Shown here piece after piece: positions 13,121 to 25,945 of a DNA stretch of 64,000 nucleotides. A program made the position numbers and the translations under genes. Numbering within the stretch: the first letter of the stretch is position 1; each line of letters starts with the position of its first letter. Origin of the DNA: Epiperipatus broadwayi (Eukaryota > Onychophora > Udeonychophora > Euonychophora > Peripatidae); contig JAQFVV010006246.1 in NCBI GenBank assembly GCA_028023455.1, positions 4,478,363 through 4,542,362 on the forward strand, written 5' to 3'. Under the pieces are notes generated by a model. It was not told where the DNA came from and searched no databases. It saw nothing but the letters and a program-made list of their open reading frames with translations.

Positions 13121-13281
13121 AAATGGTGGTTTGTCAATGTCTCCACTTATAGGTACATATTGTGGAAGACAAACAATACCAGCATTTACTACTTTCAGTA
13201 ATCGACTATTTATTCATTTTCGTTCAAGTAGAAGAAGAACATATAAAGGTTTCAGATTAGTATATAGTTCTGCTGCTACTG
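13121..13281 (+). CDS. Cubilin-like CUB domain exon (CUB-A, second half)
   Basis: Completes CUB-A. The acceptor is a T-run followed by CCAG (13117-13120), and the first base A completes an Arg codon begun in the previous exon. Then come 53 codons and one base (G) before the donor GTAAGA at 13282 (phase 1). The peptide starts RNGG and carries the fourth Cys in GTYCGRQ, the F..FSNRLFIHFRSS strand and the final KGFRLVYSS strand that closes a CUB domain. The position where Ca2+-binding CUB domains have a second Asp after the FxS strand is occupied by SSRRRTYKG, basic instead of acidic. Together with the preceding exon the domain has four cysteines in normal spacing, so it should fold with two disulphides, probably without Ca2+. 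Confidence 0.92.
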
Positions 13282-14071
13282 GTAAGAATACTTAGTAATA
13301 ATTAATTTTTTAACTATTTTTATAAATAGTTCATAATGATTTTTATGAATTGAAATGTAAAAATAGAAAGCTCAAAAGAATATTAGAATGGAAATGAATA
13401 TTATAGGCTAATTAATTTCATTAAAAAAAGTTATGATAACATAGATATCTCACTATTGATTTGGCCTTTTGATCTATTCTTGATTGCATGTGTTTTTTGT
13501 AAAGCCATATTTTATTGTGAAAAAAACATTTCCATTAAAATAATATAATGAAAATCATATTAACATAATGAATGAAAAAAGTCAAAATTTAGAAGATATT
13601 AAATGTAATAAGTTGACAACTTTTAAATATAAACATTTTTTTTTCATTTTTGAGGAGGGGTGTTCTGTAGGATAAATGTAAGTGATGGTGTCCTGAAAAA
13701 GATAGCTACATACACTTGAATATCTCAAGTGGTCTCTGATTAAAATGTTCCTATATACCAGAGAAAATCATATTAAACAACTTTTTTTTGCAATTTGGCA
13801 AGAACAGAATAAATGGAAAAGTTTCATGTTGCCTGTAATATTTCCATTAAAAGGATTTTCAAGTACTGGATTCATTTACTTAAACAACCACAAGAGGTTT
13901 GAAAATAGAAATCTTTCTGCTTATGGTTAGTTTTCAGAGTTAGCTGACTACTTGATAGAGTTAGCTGACTACTTCAATGGATCAATATTTAAATAGGCTG
14001 ATTCTATTTAAATGCTGATTCCTAGATGCAAAGAACATTTAGTGTTTTTATAATGTAATTTCTATCTATAT

Positions 14072-15832
14072 TGTACCGATGCAGTCATCACATGGTATTT
14101 ATCATGCGTAAATTTGTTGAAAGAGATTTGTTTAAAAAGTAATAATAATTAAAAAATGTGTGTTTATGTCTAACAAAAAAAAAAAAGTTTGAAAGTTTGA
14201 GAAAAAGAAAACAACAAAAGACAAGGGGTAGGGGGATAAACGGTTAGAAAGTAGAGGGAAAGATTTCAGAAATAAAGAATAGATAGAGGAAAGTACCTTT
14301 TTTAAAAATTAATTTATAATATAAATAGTATTATTTATTTATGGTATAAATAGTTTTGTTCTTGTCTTATAACATTAAAGTAATGGAATATGTGCATATA
14401 TAAAAATAAATGTTAAAAAGGAATTTCTCAAAATAATACAATTGAAAGCTAATGCAAATAAAAGAATTAAAAAACTGAAAAACAAAACAAAGGAAAAACA
14501 TAATTGCAGTGGCTAGTGATAAGTAACAAACAATGGATTAATTACTACTATTTAATTAAAATGTAAACCAAAGGAAAGAATCTTATACACTAAAAAAAAA
14601 GGAACAGAAACCCAATGGGAGTGCAGTAGAATATATGATGGATCCTAAGATAAGGAAACACTAGATATATAACGGAGAGCTTGGTATTGTTTAAATTAGT
14701 ATTATTATTATTATATCACATAATAGTATATTATATTGAAAACTAAGTCAAAGTTGATCTTGTTAAATAAAAATGCATTGCCGAACCCATCGAATCGTGC
14801 GACTGACCTGAACGTTTGCTGCAATAACACCTGCAGTTAGTTCAAAGAAGAAAATGCTCATTTAAACCTGAGAATCAGTGGAGTGTCCATATCCAAAATA
14901 GTACATAAGTCATCACCAAAAAATAAAAAGCCTACAAGGAATCATCATCACCAAAAAATAAAAAGCCTACAAGGAATCATCATCAACCAGTTGCAGCACC
15001 AGATTCAGTAGAAGCTACATTTCACTATTACACATATTACAGTGTTCAAATTCTAGGTAAAATCACTTTCCTTTGTCTTCAAACTTAATTATAGCCATTG
15101 AAAACCAGTGAAATAAAACTTTTGAACTTTATAAAAACTATATTTTTAGGCTATTATTATTACATACATTAGCTTTCATAATCAAACAGTTAAAATCAAA
15201 TCTCATTAGGTATGTGTGTACTTTAATTAAATATGCTTTTATTTCTACTTTTATTATTTAAATGTATATGATAAAATGTATTAAATATCTAATGTATTAT
15301 AAGAACATATGTACACATTTTCTATTATGGGACAAAAATGAGAAGTTAAAGAAAGAGAGTGGGGTTTAGAAATATTTAATTGTCGTTAGTGATTTGAGCC
15401 AATATTAAAAGAGAGGGAAAATTTTAGGCAATAGATTTTGAATAATGCCAATGTTTTAATAAATAAATAACTATAATATTGAGATTGAGAAATGGAGGCT
15501 TATAATGTGGGTGGAGAATTTGGAGTAGCTAGAATCCGACAAGCTGACTGGGAGGACAGGTACTAAATTCATTGCTGGTCCAGCAAGCATGTTAATTACA
15601 TTGTAATTGACTGGCGCCTAAAGGGTTTTACCTTAAAATAAATAAAGTGCTTGGATGGCCAGTGTTATAATTTAGTATCAGAGTGTTGATATTATTGGTA
15701 GCCTGCTACCAATGATATTAGTATCTCCACCTGATGGACCTGAAGCCTTCAAAGACAGTGAGAGTTAAAAAGAGAAAATGAGGGGAAAAAATTATTTTTC
15801 TTTTTAAATTTAAAAAAAAAGTGGGCAGTACA
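14072..15832 (+). repeat. 5' LTR of the Gypsy element
   Basis: Starts TGTACCGATGCAGTCATC, ends GGGCAGTACA. Compared with the 3' LTR it has a 35-bp tandem duplication near 14910-14980 (TCATCACCAAAAAATAAAAA unit) and lacks about 100 bp that the 3' LTR has at about 21377-21480. At 1761 bp it is unusually long for a Gypsy element. Confidence 0.9.
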
Positions 15833-15833
15833 A

Positions 15834-15853
15834 TGGCATAGCCAATGTGGGCT
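15834..15853 (+). promoter_or_regulatory. Candidate primer binding site of the Gypsy element
   Basis: TGGCATAGCCAATGTGGGCT begins one base after the 5' LTR, where a tRNA 3' end would prime minus-strand synthesis. TGG at the start fits a CCA-ended tRNA. The match to a specific tRNA is not determined and looks mutated. Confidence 0.5.
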
Positions 15854-16145
15854 ATAACTGACACAGGGGACAGTTAGTGGGAAAGAACATCAAAAAAGTA
15901 ATTAATTTAGGTTTAAAGAGCCCGGTACTATTGTTTAACAGAATGTGTCAAATTGACACAACCAATAAACAGTTGAAATTTCATATAACTGTGTAAACGT
16001 GATTTTAAAAAAAAGGAAAAGGACACTCTGGGCGAATTATGATAGGACAAGCAGAACAAACAATAGAACCATAGTTCTATTGTGGGGTTGGTTGTACTTT
16101 TATGTGAAATAAGAATAAAAAGAAAGGAAAATTGTAAATTCTGAA

Positions 16146-16520
16146 ATGGAAGGTGCGAGACTGATTATAAAAACAAAAACTTTTGCAGGAAACAGAGGGG
16201 AAATACAGAATAGGCACTTAGAGAGCTTGGAACAGTTTTTTTCATGTAATGAATTCGGCAAATTGGTCAAAGTCTGCATAGCCAGTAGCTACATACAGTA
16301 TAAGGATCAAATTTGGTGGGAGTCAATTGGAGTAAAACTGACAAACTTTGAGGAATACAAACAAGCGCTTTTAGCAAACTTTTGGGGGGAGGGACTTCAG
16401 GAGAATGTTAAACATCAGATATCACAGGACAAATGGAGAACAGGGGAGTTAATGATTGCATTTTTTTGTAAAGAAGTGGTAAAATTAAGAATGGTGACAG
16501 TGTATAAGATATCTGAATGA
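16146..16520 (+). pseudogene. gag remnant of the Gypsy element
   Basis: Open for 124 codons from ATG to TGA. The segment from about residue 45 to 95 (IASSYIQYKDQIWW..., FEEYKQALLANFW, ...ENVKHQISQ) resembles the retrotransposon Gag capsid region with its conserved Trp, Tyr and Phe positions. No zinc knuckle is visible in the open frame or just after it. The protease frame at 16575 is in the same reading frame, so the TGA at 16518-16520 probably truncated a longer Gag or Gag-Pol. Function in virus-like particle assembly is inferred from family. Confidence 0.65.
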
Positions 16521-16574
16521 CAGATTCTACTTTTAGTAAGGCAGGGTTTTCCAGAAAACATTCAAGAGATAATA

Positions 16575-19500
16575 ATGAGGAAGGATACAGTAGAACAAAC
16601 TACAGAGATATTCATGATACTGGACAGTGATGGACAGCATGAGGAAAGTCAGAGTAAGAAAGGGAATGCTGAAGATACTCACACACAAGTAGCAAACTTA
16701 GTACAAAATGAGGAAAGGGAGGAGCTGACAATGGCACCTCAGTCCAGTCCTAAAATAGGGATAAGTATCGAAGGAACAGTGGTTGATGCACCACTCAACT
16801 CAGGAAGTCAGATATCCATAATGTCACAGAAAACTTTTAATGAGATATGTCAGAGCAATGTAAAAATTAAAACCATACCATTAAAGAATGTTTACATAAT
16901 GTTGGCGAATGGGAAAAGAGCTAAGCTGGCATCAGAACAAGCTTGGGTGAGTGTGCGTATAGCAGGAAAGAAATACAACCATGTCATGTTAATCTTAGAG
17001 GGACTAATACACAAAGCTCTACTGGAGTAAGTCTATGTGCAAAGCAGGTGGCATGTTACATTATGAACATCGTCAGGTGAGGATAAACAAGGCAGAATTT
17101 TCATTTGAGATGTGCAAGGCAAATGATGATAATGTGAAACATGATGCAGAAAGTGCAGTGATAGGAATAGAGAAAAAGAAGGTGGAAGGTGGATGTGGTG
17201 GGAGTAAGGAAAGGGAATGGTTGAAGGCGTTGTTGGATACATATGAGAGTGTGTTTTCAGAAACACCTGGAGTTATTGAGGGATCCAAGCATAGAATTAG
17301 ATTTATAAAAGGTCAACCATATCAAGTTCAAACATATCCCATACCACACCAATACAGAAGTGCAGTGGATGAACAACTAGAGAATATGTTGAAATGGGAA
17401 ATTATTTCTAAAGTGCTCCTCCCCATACAATAACCCGATAGTAACAATAAAGAAAAAAGACTGGTCTATCTGGTTAAGCCTAGATGTGCAGCAGTTGAAT
17501 AAAATAACAGTGTTAGACACCAATGCCCCACCACCTATAAGTGAATTACTAATGAACTTCCATAAAAAAATTTTCTCGATGTTTGATATAATGGCCAGTT
17601 ACTGGCAGATCAGACTGAATCCCAAGGACTGGAAATACACCGCTTTCCACGATAAGGACAGGCATATAGTTTCAACCAAATTCACTTCTGTTTAAAAAAC
17701 ATTGGGTTAGGACTAATACAATGACTGGACCATGTATTGTCAGAGGAAATCAAGGGCTTGATTATGATATACATAGATGATATAATTCTAGCCTCAGAAA
17801 GCATGGAAGAACACTTTGAACATTTGAAGCGGCTGTTTTGTGAATGTAAAAATAAGGGAATTTAAATAAATTTGGGCAAAAACCATTCAATGACCCCATA
17901 GGTAAAGGACACATTATTAGTGAGCAAGGAATAGCCCCAAATCCAGAGAAGATCCAAGCTAAACAAGATTTTCCAATGTCAATGAAGAAAAAAGACATTA
18001 AATCTTTTCTCAGATTGTGCAATTTCTTCAATCAGTTTTATAAAAAAATTTCCTCAGACATGGATCTCTGTTACAACTACTAAAGGAGAAAAAATGGGTG
18101 TGGGAAGATCAACATGAGCAGTTTTCTAAGGGAAGTTATGCTGTCACACTCAGATTTTAATAAACCATTTGTTGTGCATACAGATAGCAGTGGATTAGGG
18201 GCAACACTGTCCCAGGCACAGAAAAATGGACAGCATGGGGTGCTTTTATTTGGGAGTTGCTTGTTAACTGGGCCAGAAAAGAATTACATGATAACCATGA
18301 GAGAGGCTTTAGCGATCGTATAGGCATTTAAGAAGTTTAGATAGTACTTAATATGATTGCAGGTGATTGTAATCACTGACCATAGGAATCTTGAGTTTCT
18401 TAATCACAGGTTTTTCACAAATAATAGGCTGATCTGGTAGATTCTATTTTTGCAGGTGTTCAACTATAGTGTACAATACTGCCGAGGCAAAGATAATATG
18501 ATGGCTGATGCTCTGAGCCACTATCTAATAGCTCAAAAGCAACAACTGAATTGTAACAACATATACATAGCAACAGTGGAGTACATGGAGGCAAAGGGAT
18601 AGAACATAGCTTACAAAGATTAAAGGAGCTGCAAGAGGAGGATGCACATTGTAAACAAATATGGTATTTATGCCATCAACCTATAAATAGACCTATAAAC
18701 AGTTCATTATGTAAGGAGAGAAAATGGTACTGCCTAAAGGGAGGACTTTTGCAGTGCAAGATGAAAGAAGGTGAACATATGCAAATTGTTCTTCCCACAG
18801 CCATATGGGAACAGGTGATTATGTGCATATATGAAAGATATGGACATTATGATGAAAGCAAAAGCAAAGGATGGATAGGCCATTGGTTTTATTGGCCAGG
18901 AATATATAAGAATATCTTAAACAATGTCATTGAGGGATGTACCGTATACACACAGACCAAACCCCCTAACATGTCAAGCATGATGCCATTAAGACCCATA
19001 TATGCATATCAGCCCAGCAGTTTGTTGGCAATAGATTTCTACAGACCCCTACCCCACTTTAATAGAAAGAAATATTTTTTTGTGGCCTATGATGTCTTTT
19101 CCAAATTTGTGTCTGTTTATCTGGTGATGCAGGCTAAGGCTAGATAGACTATATGAGTATTGAAACAACAACATTTTCGAGATGTGAGAATTCCAAAGCA
19201 AATAATATCAGACTACAGAATGCCCTTTCTGTCTGGAGAATGGAAAAGATGGACAGAACATCACAAAATAAGGCATGTCCTCACTTCGATTCAAAAACCA
19301 CAGTCCAATTTCTGCAAGTGTTGGGGTGTTTATTTTGCATGTATTACCAGAATGATAATTGAAGATGGGTTAAGAAGGCAACAAAAGTCGCTAACATGAT
19401 AAATTGGTCAAAGAATGAATCCACAGGTTTGAACCCATCAGACACCACCATGGGAAAAATATTCCCTACCTCTTTAAAAATTCATTTTGCCGGTCAGAGC

Positions 19501-19778
19501 GCTATACATTGACAAGAAAAGGGATGCTGACGAAGCATGCCATAAGCTCAGAAAGATAGGTAATATAAGACAAAAGAGGCAAAGGAGAGTCAGATATGCA
19601 TTCAAGTTGGGGTGGGGGTGAAGTTATGGTGAGGGTAAAACCAGTAAACCATCCGGAGAAGAGAATATATAAAAAGTTTCAACCAATATACGAGGGGCCA
19701 TATAAAATCATACAAGAATATGGGAACAATGCATTTGAGATCGCTCGAGGATCAGAAAAAGGAACATTTAATGCTTGA
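16575..19778 (+). pseudogene. pol remnant of the Gypsy element (PR-RT-RNaseH-IN)
   Basis: Read across frames, the order is as follows. A retropepsin-like segment at about 16740-17030 has the active-site triad degraded to NSG. RT entry follows at about 17230-17430 (PYQVQTYPIPHQYR), then RT core at 17486-17695 (SMFDIMASYWQIRLNP) and the YIDD box at 17770-17781. RNase H lies at 18114-18323 (FVVHTDSSGLGATLSQ). Integrase is at 18749-19147, with an HHCC-like region in which the second Cys of the CxxC pair is Thr, and a DDE-core start LLAIDFYRPLPHF. A chromodomain-less C-terminal stretch follows at 19596-19778. The reading frame changes at least five times and several stops interrupt it. It cannot make a working polyprotein. 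Confidence 0.85.
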
Positions 19779-19916
19779 TCCTTGCAATTAGTAAAAGGGA
19801 AAAGATAGGTTTTAGCAAATAACAGATCACGATTATAATAAACGTAATAGGACTTTATATTATTTTATTAATTTTGGGAATTAGAGCTAAAATGCTAAGA
19901 ATGATATTGTACTCTC

Positions 19917-19932
19917 AGTGGGGGGGGGGGGA
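19917..19932 (+). other. Polypurine tract of the Gypsy element
   Basis: AGTGGGGGGGGGGGGA-like G-run directly before the 3' LTR start (TGTACCGA at 19933), the expected place for the plus-strand primer. Confidence 0.75.
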
Positions 19933-20535
19933 TGTACCGACACAGTCATTACATGGTATTTATACTGCGTAAATTTGTTGAGATTTGTTTTAAAAAAATA
20001 ATAAAAATTAAAAATAAAATTATGTTTATGTCTAACAAAAAAAAAAAGTCTAAAGTTTGAGAAAAAAAGAACAAAAGACAAGAGGTGATGGTTTTATTGA
20101 GATATACGATTGAAAGTAAGAGACAAGATTTCAGAAATAAAGACTAGATAAAGGAAAATGAACATTTTTTAAAATTAATTTATAATATAAATAGTATTAT
20201 TTATTTATGGTATAAAGTAATGGAATGTGTTTGTTCTATAAAAATAAATGTTAAAAAAAAGGAATTTCTCAAAATAATACAATTGAAAGCTAATGCAAAT
20301 AAAAGAATTAATAAACTGAAAAACAAAACAAAGGAGAAACATAATTGCAGTGGCTAGTGATAAGTAACAAACAAAGGATTAATTACTACTATTTAATTAA
20401 AATATAAACCAAAGAAAAGAATCTTGTATGCTAAAAGAAAAAAAACAAAAATTCAATAGGAGTGCAGTAGAATCTCTGATGGATCCTAAGATAAGGAAAC
20501 ACTAGATATATAAGGGAGTGCTTGATATTGTTTAA

Positions 20536-20574
<39 letters not shown>

Positions 20575-21787
20575 GCTGTTGTTGTCGTTGTTATTGTTAT
20601 AATAATAATAATATCATCATCATCATCACATAATAGTATTATATTATATTGAAAAATAAGTCAAAGTTGATCATGTTAAATAAATAAAAAATGCATTGCT
20701 AAACCCATCGAATCATGTGACCGGCCTGAACCTTTGCTGCAACCTGCAGTTAGTTTGAAGAAGAAAACGCTCATTTTTCCAGAATAGTACATATGTCATC
20801 ACCAAAAAATAAAAAGCCTTTGAGGAATCATCATCAACCGGTTGCAGCAACAGAATCAGCAGAAGCTACATTTACCTATTGCGCATATTATAGTGTTTAA
20901 ATCCTAGATAAAATCATTTTATTTTCCTTTATCTTCAAACTTTTAATTATAGTCGTTGAAAACCAGTGAGATAAAACTTTTGGACTTTATAAAAACTATT
21001 AATTTCTCGGCTATTATTATTACATACATTAGCTTACATAATCAAACGATTAAAATTAAATCTCATTAGGGTATGTATGTACTTTAATTAAATATGCTTT
21101 TATTTCTAATTGTATTATTTAAATGTACATGATAAAATGTATTAAATATCTAATATATTACAAGAATGTATGTACGCATTTTCTATTATGGGACAAGAAT
21201 GAGAATTAAAGAAGGAGAGTGGGGTATAGAAATATTTATCGTTAGTGATTTGAGCCAATATTAAAAGAAAGGGAAAATTTTAGGCAATAGATTTTGAATA
21301 ATGCCAATGTTTTAATAAGTAAATAACTATGATATTGAGATTGAGAAATGGAGCTTTATAATGTGGGTGGAGAATTTGCCCTTCCAGAAAAGTTTGAGAA
21401 TAAAGTGTTTATTTTCTTAATAAATTCTCATGAGAAATTGATGACTAGCATAAAATAAGAAATCCTTGGAAACACCAGTGGAGTAGCTAGAATCCAATGA
21501 GCTGGCTGGGATGGCAGGAGCTAAATTCATTGCTGGTCAAGCAAGCGCATTAATTACATTGTAATTGACTGGGTGCCTAAAGGGTTTTTTCCTTAAAATA
21601 AATAAAGTGCTTGGATGGCCAGTGTTATAATTTAGTAGCAGAGTGTTGATATTATTGGTAGCCTGCTACCAATGATATTAGTATCTGCACCTGATGGATC
21701 TGAAGCCTTTAAGGATAGTGAGAGTTAAAAAGAGAAAATAAAAATAAAAAATTTCTTTTTAGATTTAAAAAGAAGATGGGCGGTACA
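19933..21787 (+). repeat. 3' LTR of the Gypsy element
   Basis: It matches 14072-15832 along its length and ends GGCGGTACA before ATAT. It carries an expanded (ATT)n then (GTT/GTC)n and (AAT)/(ATC) microsatellite at about 20537-20630 that is very short in the 5' LTR. Confidence 0.92.
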
Positions 21788-22909
21788 ATATGTTGCAAAA
21801 AGCACTACTGTATGGAGAGTTTTGCCTGTTTTAATAACAGTTATGAGCAAGATAAGAAATAGTGATCATGTGATGTTTGGTGGTTTAAAAAGCAAAGTAT
21901 CTAATAGTGATAAATAATTCAAAATATTGATTGATGAGATATTGCTTAATTTAAAATCAAACATTAACATAAAAGATTGTGGCACATAATCTTTTCAGTT
22001 TTAGGTTTCAGTCACTTGGGATATAAGGCAAATTTTGATAGCATAGTGTTCTACTGACATGTTAGCACATAAAATATTTTTGCATTTGGCTGCAGTATCA
22101 AAGATTCACAAGTTTTAATTCCATAAACTATAAGCTCCTGATGTAAGGCTATGATCATATTATTTTTTATAGTGAATTAGAAACACTCAGATAAGATATT
22201 ACTGCAAATATTATTTGATTAAAAATAAGAGATATGACCAAAGAAAAAAGTAGTATTGTATCTATTAATCTAGATTAATAAAATGAATTACTTTATTGCC
22301 ATGCTTAACTAGCAACAATATATAATTGCAATTGGAATTACATGTGATAAAGATAATCATAATCACCATTTAAATTTTTATCAAGGTAAATGATTTATAA
22401 CTGCCTTGTATGGATTAAAATAAAACATCTGAGCTAGATGTACAAATAAATGGAAATGCATAGTTATTTTTTCATATTTGAGAAATATATGGTAATGTCT
22501 TTTTATTTACCGTAATCTCAGTACAGAAAAAATGTTAATAAATAGTATTGGTTAAGGGTAATTCTAAATTTAATTCTGTATTCAAACTATAGAATAACAA
22601 TATTGTATTTTTACATCAAAAGTTTATTGTATTTATTTAAGCAATATGTGGATTATATCTATTTTAAATTCTAATAAATTTCATATAAAAATTCTAGTTT
22701 TCTTCATGTATTAGTAATAATTGTACATACCCATTACTAAAAAATTAAAAGAAAAACAAAAAAAAAAAAAAAACTAGCTGTCAGTGAAATGTTGAACTTT
22801 GGTGTTTAATGTAATTTATTTATATGAAATTATTTAAGGATTCAAAAAATTTTTATATATAGTAAAAAATGTTTTAATTACACTTTCATTAAAATAAAAT
22901 AAGTTATCT

Positions 22910-25060
22910 GAGAAGGAAAGGATTATAAAGAAAGTGGACATGGAAGCATCCAAGTGAAGGCAAGCAAAATTGGATTATATTTTCCACTAACCGAAATTAT
23001 GTTCTTCAAGATTGTAATGTTCTTAAATTTGGCACAGAAAAATGATTATAATTAATGAGATATAAGATACATGTTAATGCAAAATTAGAAAGACAGAATT
23101 TAATAAAACAGTATCAGCGATTGATATTGTTAACCTTCAGAATTTTTCAATCAGTTTAAATTAGAACTTGTAAATCATTTTCAAATATTAACAGATTTTA
23201 AAAGTAATTTTTTGAATGAAATCATTAGGAAGATACTTTTAACAACTGCAGCAAAAATAGCTGGTACAAAAAAAAAGCAACAGTTAATTAATAAAATTTT
23301 TACTGAAACAACAATTTATGAAAAAAAAAAAATGAAAATATATAAAAATGATGCATTAAGAATTGAATATCTAGCATTTTATAAAATGGTAATAATGATA
23401 TAAGAAAATATAATTGGGATTTAGCTAGGATAGCTATAGAAGAAAATAAATATTAAAAATGAATGGCAACATCTTGGTATTGATAGGAAACTTTTCTGCA
23501 ATAAGCAAAAAAAGTTGTCATTATGCAATGTGTAGAAGAATTCCATTAAGAATTATACAGCAATAAAGAGCAAAAAAAAAGTATTTCTTACAACTATTAT
23601 ATCTTCTGAATTATCCAGGATTTTGAATTAAGTCATTTAATTAAATGTATGAAGAAAGGAAAAGTTCCAGGTAATAATGAAAATATAATTATTTTATAAG
23701 GAGCAGATGAAGAAATTGAAAATTTTTGATAAAGTTATATACCAAGTAAAGATATACCACATTATTGGAAGAATGCAAAAAGATGTGATAAAGAAAATAT
23801 TAGAAATTACAGACCTATCAGTTTTTTATCAGTTCTATACAAAATTTTAACTAACAAAAAGAACAAACTGGATTTAAGTAGTTTTAGCACAGTGGGTCAT
23901 ATCCAAGTATTGAGAGAAGTTATAGAAAGGATCAGTGAATATGAGTTGCTATTATGCTTTGGATTTGTAGATTATGAAAAGGCATTCGATATTATAAGCA
24001 TTTCTTCAGTGATTAATACATTGGCTCATCACTATATAGATCCAGGATATTGTCATATTCTGAGGAATATTTGTCAAAATGCAGTAGTAATGATTAGATT
24101 ATATAGTAAGGATTAGGAAAATTAACATTGAGAAGAATGTTTGACAGAATGATTCCCCATCTTCAAAGCCCCTTACAACAGTTTTTCAAGAAGTGTTTTG
24201 TGGATTAAAATGGAAAGCCAAGGGAGTAAAAGTAAGTGGTGATTATTTAAATCATATACATTTTCTAGACACAAATAGTATTTCAGGGCCTCAGGAAATG
24301 TTGTATGAATTATCAGATAAATTAGAAAGTAGGACTAAAGGTAAATGTTAAAAAGACAAACATGATGTTCAATGGATTTTTTCAAAGAAGAAAATAAAAA
24401 TTGATAATGATGAGTTAGAAGACACTGACAATTACAAATATGTTAGTCATATTATTACTGCAGATGGAAACATAATCACTGAATTAAACTTGGAATGATA
24501 TTGGTAGAAATAATTTAATATTAAAATTAAATATGTCTATGTGTTTGAAAAGGTTTTTAATAAATGTGTTTTACCACTTTTTACTTATGAATGTGAGAAT
24601 ATACTGAAGACCACTCACTGATTTATGGAAAAATATATATATTGAATAACAAGAAGAGATCAAAAACGAAATACATGAATGAAAGAACAAACATGTACTC
24701 ATATCATTAAAAGAATAAAGTAATTGAAGTAGAAATTAGCTGTACATATTGCTAAAAAAGATGATAATAGATGAACAGTAAACATCTTAAATTGGATTCC
24801 AAAAGATTTTAAAAGACCTCAAAAGAGACTACATGTGAGATGGATCATTGATTTAAAAAATTGTGCTGGTGTGATGTGGATGAGAATAATTAGAGATTGG
24901 AGAAAATGAACATGAGACTTTTATTCTGCAGTAGATTGATAATGGTTGAAAATGAGATTGATGATGAATATAGAAGTTATTATATATCCTGTATATAAAG
25001 ATCTTACATTTTCAAGTATATTAGATGTGTTAAGATGACATACTAATTAAAACTTTGCAT
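22910..25060 (+). mobile_element. RTE-clade LINE, 5' truncated and decayed
   Basis: From about 22933 the translated fragments read like the end of an RTE apurinic endonuclease (KKWTWKHPSEGK, NRNYVLQDCNVLKFGT). They are followed by the linker (ILLTTAAKIAGTKKKQQL), the RT entry (about 23800, ISFLSVLYKILTNKK), RT core (23892-24116, ELLLCFGFVDYEKAFD, DPGYCHILRNICQNA) and the C-terminal region (ITRRDQKRN-like at 24640-24720). The catalytic FADD box of the related copy at 31768-32184 is replaced here by FLDT (about 24260-24275). Stops and frame changes are frequent. Other fragments of the family are at 31195-32760, 52190-53560, 54262-54375 and 61310-61560. Confidence 0.85.
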
Positions 25061-25319
25061 TACAGGCTAAAATATATTGAATAATAATCTGATTATTTTT
25101 CTTTATACAAAGCTATGATATTAAAAAAGTGTTCCTACTTCTCATTTTTAGGATATCGAAAAACAATTTACTATAAACATAATTTCGCTTTGGAATGCGT
25201 TTTTAATTGGTACTTTGCCTGTTTGCATAAATAAATAAATGGGTGAATGAATAAATTGTAGCTGAATTTATCAAAAAATACCAGAGAAATTGCATTAAAA
25301 TTATTAATAGATAATATGA

Positions 25320-25500
25320 AGAAATAGATGGATAGATAAATAAATGGATGGATAGATGGAATGGATGGCTAAAATAAATAGATGCATATCAATGGATTTA
25401 TGGATTTTTGAATAGAAATGGATTGTTGGATAGATAAAAAGACTGATAGCTAAGAATGGATAGATAGGAATAGATGGATGGGTAGGTGATAGAAAGATAA
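25320..25500 (+). repeat. Degenerate GATA/GATG tetranucleotide repeat
   Basis: Repeated ATGGATAGATAA and ATGGATGG units with interruptions. No coding signal. Confidence 0.75.
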
Positions 25501-25763
25501 TAGATACAGAAAAAGAATTAAGAGAAGAGGAAGAAAGCTAATATTTTTGTGTATATAATTATTATATAATAAAGATAATATCCCTGCATTTTGATTATTC
25601 AATTCTATGGCATAAAAAGATCATAAATATAAAATGTTCAAATTTTTGGAATAACAATTTTATTGTTGATTCATATATTACCAATTTAATAAAACTTTCA
25701 AATAAATCATTGCTGGTTCTTACTCTAATGTGGCCAATATTTGCATTTTTTTTAATTTTTTAG

Positions 25764-25945
25764 GTTGCTCAGCAGACATGACATCAGCAAGTGGTTATTT
25801 GTCATCACCTAATTATCCTCAACCATATGCACACAGTGCTGAATGTTTCTGGAATATACACATTTCTCATGGAAGTGTAATACAATTAACTATTACAGAT
25901 TTAGACCTTGAAATGACATATAATTGTGGATTTGACTATGTTGAG
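25764..25945 (+). CDS. Cubilin-like CUB domain exon (CUB-B, first half)
   Basis: The acceptor is TTTTTAG at 25757-25763. Two bases complete the Gly codon begun in the previous exon, then 60 codons follow to the donor GTAAAA at 25946 (phase 0). CUB hallmarks are GC (first Cys), SGYLSSPNYPQPYA, the second Cys in AECFWNI, ITDLDLE, and the third Cys in NCGFDYVE. The Glu of LDLE and the Asp of CGFDYVE are the positions that coordinate Ca2+ in Ca2+-binding CUB domains, so this domain probably binds Ca2+ and protein ligand. The length of 182 nt is identical to the exon at 62629-62810, as expected for duplicated modules. Confidence 0.93.

Larger units (their letters stand above)
14072..21787 (+). mobile_element. 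Gypsy-type LTR retrotransposon, complete structure, decayed coding
   Basis: The 7.7-kb element has two long terminal repeats starting TGTACCGA and ending GTACA, a PBS candidate after the 5' LTR, gag and pol remnants in the order protease, reverse transcriptase, RNase H, integrase, and a G-run polypurine tract before the 3' LTR. ATAT at 14068-14071 and 21788-21791 is a 4-bp target duplication. Pol order places it in the Gypsy (Metaviridae-like) group. Coding is broken by several stops and frame changes, and the LTRs differ by many substitutions and indels, so it is an old inactive copy lying in the same orientation as the host gene. Confidence 0.93.
13282..25763 (+). other. Intron between CUB-A and CUB-B (12482 bp, phase 1)
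   Basis: It joins the last base of CUB-A (G) to GT TGC of CUB-B, a phase-1 intron at a domain boundary, the arrangement that allows CUB modules to be duplicated or shuffled. Sixty percent is a single Gypsy-type LTR retrotransposon (14072-21787); an RTE LINE fragment occupies about 22910-25060. In 13282-14070 and 21792-22900 nothing is recognised beyond AT-rich sequence and a small 22-bp tandem repeat at about 13937-13976. Confidence 0.85.

Noticed and set aside
17033-18031. Minus-strand ORFs within the Gypsy element
   Set aside because: Shadows of the pol remnant, which reads with clear protease/RT motifs on the + strand.
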